A stretch of DNA of 64,000 nt, from contig CAUUHV010000003.1 in assembly GCA_963545085.1 (NCBI GenBank), forward strand, positions 1 through 64,000. Direction: 5' to 3'. Below the pieces are notes generated by a model that worked only from the letters and a program-made list of their open reading frames with translations, had not been told where the DNA came from and made no database searches. This document shows positions 24,456 to 32,897 of this stretch, in pieces. This stretch comes from Catonella sp963545085. GTDB taxonomy: Bacteria; Bacillota; Clostridia; Lachnospirales; Lachnospiraceae. A program made the position numbers and the translations under genes. Positions within the stretch are counted from its first letter, which is position 1, and every line of letters begins with the position of its first letter.

Positions 24456-25046
24456 TCAGTAATTAGGCTCTTTTATAGACTTCATAGAAACGATTATACG
24501 TTGAAAGCCGGATATCAAAGAGCCTGACAGAATAAGAATCAATATAACAGGTATCGCGTTATTAAAAAAAACTCTTCCAAGCCCCTCGTAAATAAGTATT
24601 GTTATTGTAGGCAATACATAAAATGCCGCCGCGGTATATCTTCCGATAAGGTCAAAAACAAAGGTGATTTTAAAACGGCTTTTCTTTTTTATAAGTCTTG
24701 AGGTGGTGACAAATTCCAAAAACTTTAAAATAATCAAAATTATCATCCATAGAGGGATAAGCCCTTTTTGACACAAGGCGGAGTTTAACAAAATTATATA
24801 GAAAAAATCGCAAAAAACATCGGCATAAGCGCCGAATGAGGTTTGAATATTAAATTTTCTCGCGAGTCGCCCGTCCGAGATATCCGTAATTACTGTTATA
24901 AAAAAGAAAATAAGGTGAAAAACAATATGTTTTTCGTCCGTAAGCAGATTAAGAAAAAGCATAAGCGAAAGCGGAATACGCAGCAAAGTTATAAAATTAA
25001 CGATAAAAAGCTTTATTGTTCTGTTCGGGGTTTTTACAAAGTTCAT
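24456..25046 (-). CDS. CDP-alcohol phosphatidyltransferase family protein
   Basis: The product is 196 residues from ATG behind AAGGAGA. It has the full catalytic motif D-x2-DG-x2-AR-x8-G-x3-D-x3-D, seen as DISDGRLAR then GAYADVFCD (about residues 56-82). About six membrane helices are present. The family moves a phosphatidyl group from CDP-diacylglycerol to an alcohol, for example glycerol-3-phosphate in PgsA. It is diverged from typical PgsA, with large hydrophobic residues and no clear substrate signature, so the acceptor cannot be assigned. It is monocistronic and converges with the DUF2085 gene. Confidence 0.82.
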   Translation of the reverse strand: MNFVKTPNRTIKLFIVNFITLLRIPLSLMLFLNLLTDEKHIVFHLIFFFITVITDISDGRLARKFNIQTSFGAYADVFCDFFYIILLNSALCQKGLIPLWMIILIILKFLEFVTTSRLIKKKSRFKITFVFDLIGRYTAAAFYVLPTITILIYEGLGRVFFNNAIPVILILILSGSLISGFQRIIVSMKSIKEPNY

Positions 25047-25160
25047 ATATTCTCCTTAATGATTAAAATTATATGCGGGTTATTCTTTTTTATAGAAAAG
25101 CGGATATTATCATATAATAAAGTTTTAGTCAAGTAAGAAGCTTTTTAAATTTATAACACC

Positions 25161-25189
25161 TTGAAGAAATATACAATTATGCGTATAAT
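25161..25189 (+). promoter_or_regulatory. Promoter of the xpaC-telA operon
   Basis: TTGAAG (25161-25166), exact 17-bp spacer, perfect TATAAT (25184-25189), 54 bp before the ATG at 25244. Confidence 0.7.
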
Positions 25190-25243
25190 ATAAAGAAATG
25201 TTAATGATACGCATTAAGTTTTTAAATATACGGAGATTAGCTG

Positions 25244-26572
25244 ATGCCAAGGGAAAAGTGGGAAAAATTCGGACAGGATTTGAATGACATTGTCGGGAAT
25301 GCTATTAAATCGGGAAATTATAACTCTTTAGGTAAGGACCTTTCAAATATTATAGAGGATGCGGCAAAAGCCGTAAACGACGCGGTAGAAGAGTATACCG
25401 GCAGTAAAAAAAAGCCGATTAAAGTCAATCTCGGCGGTAATGAAGTGGAGATAACCGGCAGTTACTCCGACAGAATAAGGAAGCCCAATCAGAGCGTTTA
25501 TAAAGGAAATACGGTAAAAACTGGTATTTATTCCGAAAAAACGGAGAAAAAGCTTTATATTTCAGAAGCATGGCTTCAGGTAAGCGGAGTCTTAAAGACC
25601 GTTTTCGGAGGTTTATTTACATTGGGTACAATGGGGGCCATGATTGCGGAGGCTATGGATGGTCAACCTGTACCTATTGTTATAACGGCTACGTTATTTA
25701 TGCTGTCAAGTATGTTGCTTACAAACGGTATTATGGTGCTTGACGGGAAAAAGATTTTTAACAGGTATAAAAATACCTTAAAGATTTCCGAAAACGGGAC
25801 TTACGCATCGGTAGAAGATCTTGCCTCGGAAGCGGGAGAGAGTGTTAAAAAGACTTTGAAGCGTTTAAAATGGATGATAAAGTCAAACTGGTTTAAAGAA
25901 GGGCATATAGATAAAAACAATACGACCTTCATAGCAAGTAATGAAACATATGCGCTTTATAAGAAGAGCCGGGAGGAGTTTGAGGCGAGAAACAGATTCG
26001 GAACGAAAAGTTCCGAGGAAATAAGGACTGACGGCAGCGATGGAAAGGACTCGAAGCTTTCGGCGGAAGTAAAAGAGGTACTTGATACCGGAAGAGGCTA
26101 TTTAAAGCAAATTAAAGCTTTAAACGACAGAATCCCGGGAAAAGAGATTTCGGATAAAATAACAAAAATAGAAGAGCTTACGGACAGAATTTTTAAGCGG
26201 GTTGAGAGTTATCCTAAAAGTGTAGGCGAAACAAAGAAACTTTTAAAATATTATCTTCCGATGATTATAAAGCTTCTTACGGCATACGCGGATATGGATG
26301 AGCAACCTAATCCGGGAGAAAATATAGAAAAGTCCAAAAAGGAAATTGAAAATGCTTTAGGAAATTTAAATGAAGCCTTTGAGAAAATGCTTGACGGACT
26401 TTATAAGGAAACGGCATGGGACGTAGCTTCGGATGTATCGGTGCTTAACGCTATGCTAAAGAGAGAGGGACTTAAGGACAACGACTTTGAGGCTAAGGCT
26501 GAAAGTACGGAGTATTGGTTTAACGGTAATAAAGAGGAAAAAGAAAAAGAAGAAATAAAGCTTCATCTGTAA
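25244..26572 (+). CDS. XpaC-like 5-bromo-4-chloroindolyl phosphate hydrolysis family protein
   Basis: The product is 442 residues. An amphipathic N-terminus (EKFGQDLNDIVGNAI) is followed by a polar stretch, then two membrane helices (about residues 115-135 and 140-162). A cytoplasmic helical region from about 170 contains the family-type segment near 280-400 (LDTGRGYLKQIKALNDRIPG, then PMIIKLLTAYADMDEQ). In Firmicutes this family is regularly paired with TelA, as here, 22 bp downstream. The XpaC name comes from a colony phenotype in B. subtilis; the biochemical role is not established. Stress at the cell envelope is a likely context, by inference. Confidence 0.78.
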   Translation: MPREKWEKFGQDLNDIVGNAIKSGNYNSLGKDLSNIIEDAAKAVNDAVEEYTGSKKKPIKVNLGGNEVEITGSYSDRIRKPNQSVYKGNTVKTGIYSEKTEKKLYISEAWLQVSGVLKTVFGGLFTLGTMGAMIAEAMDGQPVPIVITATLFMLSSMLLTNGIMVLDGKKIFNRYKNTLKISENGTYASVEDLASEAGESVKKTLKRLKWMIKSNWFKEGHIDKNNTTFIASNETYALYKKSREEFEARNRFGTKSSEEIRTDGSDGKDSKLSAEVKEVLDTGRGYLKQIKALNDRIPGKEISDKITKIEELTDRIFKRVESYPKSVGETKKLLKYYLPMIIKLLTAYADMDEQPNPGENIEKSKKEIENALGNLNEAFEKMLDGLYKETAWDVASDVSVLNAMLKREGLKDNDFEAKAESTEYWFNGNKEEKEKEEIKLHL

Positions 26573-26594
26573 TTATAAAATAAAGGAGAATGTT

Positions 26595-27764
26595 ATGAGT
26601 GAGGAATTAAGGAGCACGACAGGAACCCCGGTACTTACTTTGGAGCCGGAAACAACACCTGCCTTGGAGCTTACTCCTACGCCTAAAGCGGATACCATGA
26701 TTGTCAATGACGAGAATAATAAAACGGGTGTTGATGAGAGTGTGCTTTCCGAAGTTGAAAGAGAGCAGGTGGCGGAGTTCGCGAAGAAGATAGATATTTC
26801 GGATTCAAATATTGTACTTCAGTACGGCTCCGGAGCACAAAAGAAGATGGCGGACTTTTCGGAAAAGGCAATCGCAAACGTAAGAACAAAGGATATGGGA
26901 GAGGTCGGAAATCTTTTGGTCGGAGTTGTGGCTGAGCTTAAAAATTTCAATGATGATGACGAAAAGGGCTTGTTCGGGTTCTTTAAGAAGCAGGGAAATA
27001 AATTGCAGGCGCTTAAAGCAAAGTATGATAAGGCTGAAGTAAATATAGATAAGATTTGTGACGCCCTTGAGGGACATCAGGTAACTCTTATGAAAGACTC
27101 GGCTATGCTTGACCGGATGTATGAGCTTAATCTTACTCATTTTAAAGAGCTTACCATGTATATAATAGCCGGCAAGAAGAAGCTTTATGAGGTGAGAAAT
27201 AACGAGCTTAAGGAGCTTTTAGCCAAGGCGGAGAGCAGCGGAAAGCCGGAGGACGTGCAGGCGGCAAAAGACCTTGACTCGATGTGTACAAGATTTGAGA
27301 AAAAGCTTTATGACCTTGAGCTTACGAGGACGGTAGCAATGCAGACCGCTCCTCAAATAAGACTTGTACAGGAAAATGACATTCTCATGAGCGAGAAGAT
27401 TCAGTCCACTCTCGTAAATACCATTCCGCTTTGGAAAACGCAGATGACCTTGGCTCTCGGTATAGAGCACGCAAGCCAGGCGGCAAAGGCTGAGAGAGCG
27501 GTGAACGACATGACGAATCAGCTTTTGACAAAGAACGCGGAAATGCTTCATCAGGCTTCCGTGGATGTAGCTAAAGAGTCGGAAAGAGGAATAGTTGATA
27601 TAGAAACGCTTACAAAGACAAATGAAACACTTATAAAAACATTTGATGAGGTAATGCAGATACAAAAGGACGGCAGAGAGAAGAGAGCGGCGGCGGAGAT
27701 AGAAATGGCAAGAATCGAAGCCGAGTTAAAGAACAAGGTGCTTGAAATTTCAAAGAGGCAGTAA
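26595..27764 (+). CDS. telA: TelA-family toxic anion resistance protein
   Basis: The product is 389 residues behind AAAGGAG. After a polar N-terminus of about 50 residues, the TelA domain fills the rest: IQYG-like IVLQYGSGAQKKMADFSEK, LFGFFKKQGNKLQALKAKYDK, and a long helical region with LWKTQMTLALGIEHAS and ANE-like KTNETLIKTFDEVMQIQKDG. It has no membrane helix, so it is cytoplasmic and probably acts with the membrane-bound XpaC-like protein. TelA homologues have been linked to tellurite and cell-wall antimicrobial tolerance in some bacteria; the mechanism is unknown. A terminator follows. Confidence 0.85.
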   Translation: MSEELRSTTGTPVLTLEPETTPALELTPTPKADTMIVNDENNKTGVDESVLSEVEREQVAEFAKKIDISDSNIVLQYGSGAQKKMADFSEKAIANVRTKDMGEVGNLLVGVVAELKNFNDDDEKGLFGFFKKQGNKLQALKAKYDKAEVNIDKICDALEGHQVTLMKDSAMLDRMYELNLTHFKELTMYIIAGKKKLYEVRNNELKELLAKAESSGKPEDVQAAKDLDSMCTRFEKKLYDLELTRTVAMQTAPQIRLVQENDILMSEKIQSTLVNTIPLWKTQMTLALGIEHASQAAKAERAVNDMTNQLLTKNAEMLHQASVDVAKESERGIVDIETLTKTNETLIKTFDEVMQIQKDGREKRAAAEIEMARIEAELKNKVLEISKRQ

Positions 27765-27776
27765 AAATCACAGAAT

Positions 27777-27827
27777 AAAAAACGGTGGCGGAGTATAAGG
27801 ATGATTTATACTTTTGTGACCGTTTTT
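27777..27827 (+). terminator. Terminator after telA
   Basis: AAAAAACGGT pairs with ACCGTTTTT, enclosing a second stem AGTATAA/TTATACT. The 5-T tail fits an intrinsic terminator. Confidence 0.8.
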
Positions 27828-27877
27828 ATCCTGATTGAACTTTATATGCAAAAATTGTGAAATTTGAAGGAGTTTCC

Positions 27878-27906
27878 TTGACAGCCCTTTTAGAGGATAT
27901 TATACT
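27878..27906 (+). promoter_or_regulatory. Sigma-A promoter of guaB
   Basis: Perfect TTGACA (27878-27883), 17-bp spacer, TATACT (27901-27906). The leader to the ATG at 27969 is about 55 nt, too short for a purine riboswitch. Confidence 0.75.
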
Positions 27907-27968
27907 GTTCAGAAAAACTTTTATAAATGTAACCGAAAATTTTGTAAAAAGAGAAAGTGAGGCGGAAA

Positions 27969-29423
27969 ATGGGACAGATTATCGGCGAGGGAATTACCTT
28001 TGATGATGTGCTTCTTGTACCGGGATATTCGGAGGTTATACCAAATCAGGTAAGTCTTGAAACAAGGCTGACAAAGAATATAAAACTTAAAATTCCTATG
28101 ATGAGCGCGGGTATGGATACTGTAACGGAGAGCCGGATGGCAATCGCCATGGCAAGGCAGGGCGGCATAGGAGTAATACATAAAAATATGTCGATAGAGC
28201 GTCAGGCTGAAGAGGTCGATAAGGTAAAGCGTTCCGAAAACGGAGTTATAACGGACCCGTTCTTCCTTTCGCCGGAGCATACCTTGGCGGATGCCAATAA
28301 TCTGATGTCAAAATACAGAATTTCGGGAGTGCCTATTACAGAGGGAAAGAAGTTAATCGGAATAATAACAAACAGAGATTTGAAATTTGAAACCGATTTT
28401 TCAAAAAAAATCAGAGAGTGCATGACAAGCGAGGGGCTTGTTACGGCAAAGGAAGGGATTACGCTTGAAGAAGCGAAGAAGATTTTAGCAGGAGCAAGGA
28501 AGGAAAAGCTTCCTTTGGTGGATGACGAAGGTAATTTAAAAGGACTTATTACAATAAAGGATATAGAAAAGCAGATAAAGTATCCCGATTCCGCAAAAGA
28601 CTCGAAAGACAGGCTTCTTTGTGCCGCCGGAGTGGGAGTTACCGCCAATATTCTTGAGAGAGTAGAGGCTCTTGTGGCGGCAAAGGTGGATGCGATAGTT
28701 ATAGATTCCGCACACGGTCACTCCGCTAATGTAATTAAATGTGTAAAGATGATTAAGGACGCTTTCCCGAGCTTGGATGTGATAGCGGGAAATATAGCTA
28801 CCGGAGAGGCTGCGAAGGCGCTTATAGAGGCGGGAGCGGATGCTCTCAAGGTAGGAATAGGACCGGGCTCAATCTGTACTACAAGAGTAGTTGCGGGTAT
28901 CGGCGTACCTCAGATTACAGCCGTTATGAATGTTTACGAAACCGCAAAGCATTATGAAATACCGGTAATAGCTGATGGAGGAATTCAGTTTTCCGGAGAT
29001 ATGACGAAGGCAATAGCCGCAGGCGGTGATGTATGTATGATGGGTTCGATTTTTGCCGGCTGTGATGAAAGCCCGGGAGAATTTGAGCTGTATCAGGGAA
29101 GAAAGTACAAGGTTTATAGAGGTATGGGCTCCATAGCAGCTATGGAAAACGGCAGTAAGGACAGGTATTTCCAGAGTGACGCCAAGAAGCTGGTTCCGGA
29201 GGGAGTGGAAGGACGAGTTGCTTACAAAGGGCTTGTAGAGGACACCATATATCAGCTTGTAGGCGGAATCAGAGCAGGTATGGGCTACTGTGGCGCAAAA
29301 ACAATAAAGGAGCTTCAGGAAAGAGGAAGATTTATAAAAATATCCGCGGCATCGTTAAAAGAGAGTCATCCGCATGATATTCATATAACAAAAGAAGCGC
29401 CGAATTATTCTTCGGATTTTTAA
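27969..29423 (+). CDS. guaB: IMP dehydrogenase
   Basis: The product is 484 residues, the standard length. ATG 27969 follows GAGGCGG; the GTG 12 nt upstream would overlap that site. The N-terminus ITFDDVLLVPGYSEV and early barrel (MMSAGMDTVTESRMAIAMARQGG) flank a CBS-domain pair at about residues 95-200. The catalytic loop GPGSICTTRVVAG has Cys303, and the flap continues with GVEGRVAYKG. It oxidises IMP to XMP, the committed step to GMP. It is the first of several purine genes in this window but has its own promoter and terminator. Confidence 0.97.
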   Translation: MGQIIGEGITFDDVLLVPGYSEVIPNQVSLETRLTKNIKLKIPMMSAGMDTVTESRMAIAMARQGGIGVIHKNMSIERQAEEVDKVKRSENGVITDPFFLSPEHTLADANNLMSKYRISGVPITEGKKLIGIITNRDLKFETDFSKKIRECMTSEGLVTAKEGITLEEAKKILAGARKEKLPLVDDEGNLKGLITIKDIEKQIKYPDSAKDSKDRLLCAAGVGVTANILERVEALVAAKVDAIVIDSAHGHSANVIKCVKMIKDAFPSLDVIAGNIATGEAAKALIEAGADALKVGIGPGSICTTRVVAGIGVPQITAVMNVYETAKHYEIPVIADGGIQFSGDMTKAIAAGGDVCMMGSIFAGCDESPGEFELYQGRKYKVYRGMGSIAAMENGSKDRYFQSDAKKLVPEGVEGRVAYKGLVEDTIYQLVGGIRAGMGYCGAKTIKELQERGRFIKISAASLKESHPHDIHITKEAPNYSSDF

Positions 29424-29462
29424 ATGTTGATTCCTGCGGCAAGCAGCCGTGGATATTTACTG

Positions 29463-29495
29463 ACAGGGCAGGGCGAGGTTTTCGCTTTGCCCTGT
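29463..29495 (+). terminator. Hairpin terminator after guaB
   Basis: ACAGGGCA (29463-29470) and TGCCCTGT (29488-29495) form a perfect 8-bp stem, with a further GCGA/TCGC pairing inside. Only a short T-run (TTT) follows, so efficiency is uncertain. Confidence 0.6.
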
Positions 29496-29569
29496 TTGAT
29501 ACTATATGAAAATGAACGATTAAAACCTGTACTTATTAAAATGTTACTAAAATAGAACAAATACCAATG

Positions 29570-29598
29570 TTGTAAACTTATATAAAAGGTGTTATTAT
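29570..29598 (+). promoter_or_regulatory. Promoter of purO-AICAR transformylase genes
   Basis: TTGTAA (29570-29575), 17-bp spacer, TATTAT (29593-29598), about 40 bp before the start at 29636. Confidence 0.6.
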
Positions 29599-29635
29599 TA
29601 ACTTGCACTTATGAGTGTTTACAAGGAGGTATGAA

Positions 29636-30343
29636 ATGAAACGGCTTGAGGATGTGCTTTCTGAAAAAAAATATCCGGGCAGAGGGATAGTAATCGGTAA
29701 GAGTGATGACGGAAAATCCGCCGTATGCGCGTATTTCATTATGGGAAGAAGTGAAAACAGCAGAAACAGAGTGTTTTTAAAGGATGGAGACGGAATAAGA
29801 ACGGAATGTTTCGATAAAACGAAGCTTACGGATCCGAGCCTTATCATCTATTCTCCTGTAAGAATGTTTGAGCGTATGCTTATAGTGACAAACGGCAATC
29901 AGACGGATACGGTTTATGATTTTCTGAAAGAAGGAAAAAGTTTTGAGGAAGCCTTGATGACCAGAACTTTTGAGCCTGATGAACCGAATTTTACACCGAG
30001 GATATCGGGACTTATAGATATGAAGGAAGGATTTAAAGGCTTTAAGTTAAGTATTTTAAAGAGTGATAGCGGAAATCCGAAGGAACATCTTCGCTATTTT
30101 TTTAACTATACCGAGCCGGAAAAAGGAAGAGGGAGATTTATACATACATATATGGAAGCGGAAAATTTATTGCCGAGTTTTTCGGGAGAGCCGGTTAAAG
30201 TGGAGCTTAAAGGGAGTATAGACGAGCTTACAAATAATTTGTGGAACAGTCTTAACTCGGATAATAGGATTTCGCTGTTTACAAGGTTTACAAATATTGA
30301 AACCGGAGAAGCTGAAACAAGAATACTCAATAAAAACATTTGA
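29636..30343 (+). CDS. purO: PurO-type IMP cyclohydrolase
   Basis: The product is 235 residues. ATG 29636 lies 5 nt after AAGGAGGT; an in-frame ATG at 29615 precedes the ribosome site. The N-terminus KKYPGRGIVIGKSDDGKSAVCAYFIMGRS-type fold matches the IMP cyclohydrolase family first known from archaeal PurO (an Ntn-like alpha-beta-beta-alpha protein). Later segments FTPRISGLIDM and YFFNYTEPEKGRGRFIHTY also fit. It closes the ring of FAICAR to give IMP. The next gene, 20 bp on, encodes a stand-alone AICAR transformylase without its own cyclohydrolase domain, which strongly supports this assignment. Confidence 0.82.
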   Translation: MKRLEDVLSEKKYPGRGIVIGKSDDGKSAVCAYFIMGRSENSRNRVFLKDGDGIRTECFDKTKLTDPSLIIYSPVRMFERMLIVTNGNQTDTVYDFLKEGKSFEEALMTRTFEPDEPNFTPRISGLIDMKEGFKGFKLSILKSDSGNPKEHLRYFFNYTEPEKGRGRFIHTYMEAENLLPSFSGEPVKVELKGSIDELTNNLWNSLNSDNRISLFTRFTNIETGEAETRILNKNI

Positions 30344-30363
30344 TATAATGAAAAGAGGAAAAG

Positions 30364-31542
30364 ATGAGAGAAATAGAGCTTAAGTACGGCTGCAACCCGA
30401 ACCAAAAACCGAGCAGAATTTTTATGGAAAACGGAGAGGAGCTTCCCGTTACCGTATTAAACGGAAAGCCGGGATATATAAATTTTTTAGATGCGCTTAA
30501 TGCCGTTCAACTTGTAAATGAGCTTAAAGAGGCTACTGGACTTCCGGCAGCGACAAGTTTTAAACATGTGTCCCCGGCAGGGGCGGCATTGGGACTTCCT
30601 CTTACGGATACACTTAGAAAAATATACCGAGTGGAAGACGGAGAGGAATTAAGCCCTCTTGCGGCGGCGTATTCAAGGGCGAGAGGAGCGGACAGGATGT
30701 CTTCCTTCGGCGATTTTATAGCGCTTTCCGATATATGTGATGTTTCTACGGCGCTTCTGATTAAAAAAGAGGTTTCAGACGGTGTGATAGCTCCGGGCTA
30801 TGAGAAAGAGGCTTTAAGCATACTTAAACAGAAGAAAAAAGGAGCTTACAACATAATTAAGGCGGATTTTGAGTATATACCCGCTCCTATAGAGAGAAAA
30901 CAGGTTTACGGCATTACCTTTGAGCAGGGCAGAAATGAAATTAAGTTTAACAAAGAAAGCTTTAATAACATAGTGACGGCTTCAAAAGAACTTCCGGATT
31001 CGGCTAAATTGGACCTTTTGGTGGCTATGATAACTCTTAAATACACACAGTCCAATTCGGTATGCTACGCTAAGGACGGACAGGCGATAGGCATAGGAGC
31101 CGGACAACAGAGTCGTATTCACTGTACAAGACTTGCAGGAAGCAAGGCGGATGTATGGTGGTTAAGACAGGCTCCTAAGACTCTTAATCTTGAATTTCTC
31201 CCGAATATAGGGAGAGCGGACATGGATAACACTATAGATTTGTATGTAGGAGCGGAAAGCGAAGAGCTTATAACGGATGGAAGCTGGGAAAAGATATTCG
31301 CTAAAAAGCCGGAGCCGTTTACTGCAGGTGAGAAAAAAGAATGGTTAAGAAAAAATATCGGCGTTTCATTGGCATCGGATGCTTTTTTTCCTTTCGGCGA
31401 CAATGTAGAAAGAGCTTATAAGAGCGGAGTTAAATATATTGCCGAGCCCGGAGGCTCGGTAAGAGATGACAATGTTATAGAGGTTTGCGATAAGTACGGA
31501 ATAACCATGTGCTTTACCGGAACCAGACTTTTTCACCATTAA
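30364..31542 (+). CDS. Stand-alone AICAR formyltransferase (PurH C-terminal type)
   Basis: The product is 392 residues. It matches the transformylase half of PurH but lacks the N-terminal MGS-like IMP cyclohydrolase domain. It starts directly at the AICARFT fold (LKYGCNPNQKPSRIF). The catalytic Lys-His pair is K67-H68 in TSFKHVSPAGAA. RLFHH at the end is the usual family C-terminus (RxFxH). It transfers a formyl group from 10-formyl-THF to AICAR to give FAICAR, the substrate of PurO encoded 20 bp upstream. It converges with and overlaps the MATE gene by 4 nt. GAAAAGAGG serves as ribosome site. Confidence 0.88.
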   Translation: MREIELKYGCNPNQKPSRIFMENGEELPVTVLNGKPGYINFLDALNAVQLVNELKEATGLPAATSFKHVSPAGAALGLPLTDTLRKIYRVEDGEELSPLAAAYSRARGADRMSSFGDFIALSDICDVSTALLIKKEVSDGVIAPGYEKEALSILKQKKKGAYNIIKADFEYIPAPIERKQVYGITFEQGRNEIKFNKESFNNIVTASKELPDSAKLDLLVAMITLKYTQSNSVCYAKDGQAIGIGAGQQSRIHCTRLAGSKADVWWLRQAPKTLNLEFLPNIGRADMDNTIDLYVGAESEELITDGSWEKIFAKKPEPFTAGEKKEWLRKNIGVSLASDAFFPFGDNVERAYKSGVKYIAEPGGSVRDDNVIEVCDKYGITMCFTGTRLFHH

Positions 31543-32897
31543 AAGCCCATTGCTTTTTTACGTCTTCTTAACCAACCGCCGTGCAGATAATAAGCGGTAA
31601 AAACGGCGGAGGTTATGAGCCATGTCATAGGGTAACTGAATATTACGGTTTCTATCTCGGGTTTAAGAGGAACGGCGATAAATATCCATAAAATCCTTAA
31701 AAGACATACACCGACAGCGGTTATAATTGTAGGGATGAGAGTATCGCCCGTTCCTCTTATTCCGCCTGAAAGTATCTCTATGCCCACAAAAAATATGTAA
31801 TACTGGCAGTAATGCCTGAAAAGACTTACGCCGGTATCGATAACGGTCTTGTCCGATGAATAAAGCATCAGCAGAGGTCTGCAAAAAATATAAAAAACAA
31901 TACTTAGAAATACGGAGGAGGCTGCCGTAAAAAGCAGGGTAATCCTCACTCCTTTTTTAATGCGGTCAAAATTACCGGCACCGAAATTCTGTCCGACGAA
32001 GGTGGTTATAGATATTCCGAATGCCGCCGACACCATCCAGAACATATTGTCGATATTTGTAAAAGCGGTCCATGCCGCCACCATATTTGTGCCGAAACCG
32101 TTTACGGCGGACTGAATTATCACGTTTGAAAGCAAAAAAAGAGTGGACTGAAAACCGGTAGGGAGCCCAAGCTTTAACATGTTTCCTAAAATATGCCCGT
32201 GAAATTTGACCTTTTTGAAATCAAGTTTATATGAAAGCTCCGTTCGGGATAAGATTAAAAGGGTTAGAAAAGCGCTTATGCTCTGGGAAAAAAGGGTAGC
32301 AAGAGCAGCTCCGAATACACCCGTTTTAAGTACGGCCACAAAAAGAATATCTAAAAATATATTGCAAATAGTGCTCGCTATAAGCACATAGAGCGGACTT
32401 TTGGAGTCGCCGACAGCTCTGAGTATACTCGAACCCATATTGTAAAGGAGGATAGGAACGGCGCCCATAAAATAAACTCTTATGTAGACAAGGGATTTAT
32501 CAAAAATATCAGCAGGAGCATTTATCGCTTTAAGAGCGAATGGCGAAAAAATAAAGCCTATTATCATTACGGCGACTCCGCCGACAATGGAGAGAGCTAC
32601 AGCTGTGTGTACCGCGTTATTTAAATCATGAGATTTATCCGCTCCGTAAAGCTGTGAGATTATTACGGCGGCGCCGGCGGAAAGCCCGACAAAAAAGCCT
32701 ATGAGTATGCTTATAAGATAGGCGGTTGTACCTATAGCGGCAAGAGCTTCTTTATTTACAAATCTTCCGACAATTATTGCGTCGGTGGCGCTGTAAAGCT
32801 GTTGAAAAAATGAGCCGAGCAGTATAGGAAAGAAAAAAAGTAAAATTTGTTTATATATTGTGCCTGTAAGAATGGCATTATTTTTCTGTTTATTCAC
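31539..32897 (-). CDS. MATE family efflux transporter (second of pair)
   Basis: The product is 452 residues with about 12 membrane helices in two six-helix halves. The first helix pair, QILLFFFPILLGSFFQQLYS then ATDAIIVGRFVNKEALAAIG, is the MATE N-terminal signature, and the second half repeats the pattern (LKLGLPTGFQSTLFLLSNVI). MATE proteins export drugs or metabolites using H+ or Na+ gradients. It starts inside the end of the upstream MATE gene (8-nt overlap), so the two are co-transcribed. The two proteins differ at most positions while having the same length. The substrate is unknown. Confidence 0.88.
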   Translation of the reverse strand: MNKQKNNAILTGTIYKQILLFFFPILLGSFFQQLYSATDAIIVGRFVNKEALAAIGTTAYLISILIGFFVGLSAGAAVIISQLYGADKSHDLNNAVHTAVALSIVGGVAVMIIGFIFSPFALKAINAPADIFDKSLVYIRVYFMGAVPILLYNMGSSILRAVGDSKSPLYVLIASTICNIFLDILFVAVLKTGVFGAALATLFSQSISAFLTLLILSRTELSYKLDFKKVKFHGHILGNMLKLGLPTGFQSTLFLLSNVIIQSAVNGFGTNMVAAWTAFTNIDNMFWMVSAAFGISITTFVGQNFGAGNFDRIKKGVRITLLFTAASSVFLSIVFYIFCRPLLMLYSSDKTVIDTGVSLFRHYCQYYIFFVGIEILSGGIRGTGDTLIPTIITAVGVCLLRILWIFIAVPLKPEIETVIFSYPMTWLITSAVFTAYYLHGGWLRRRKKAMGF

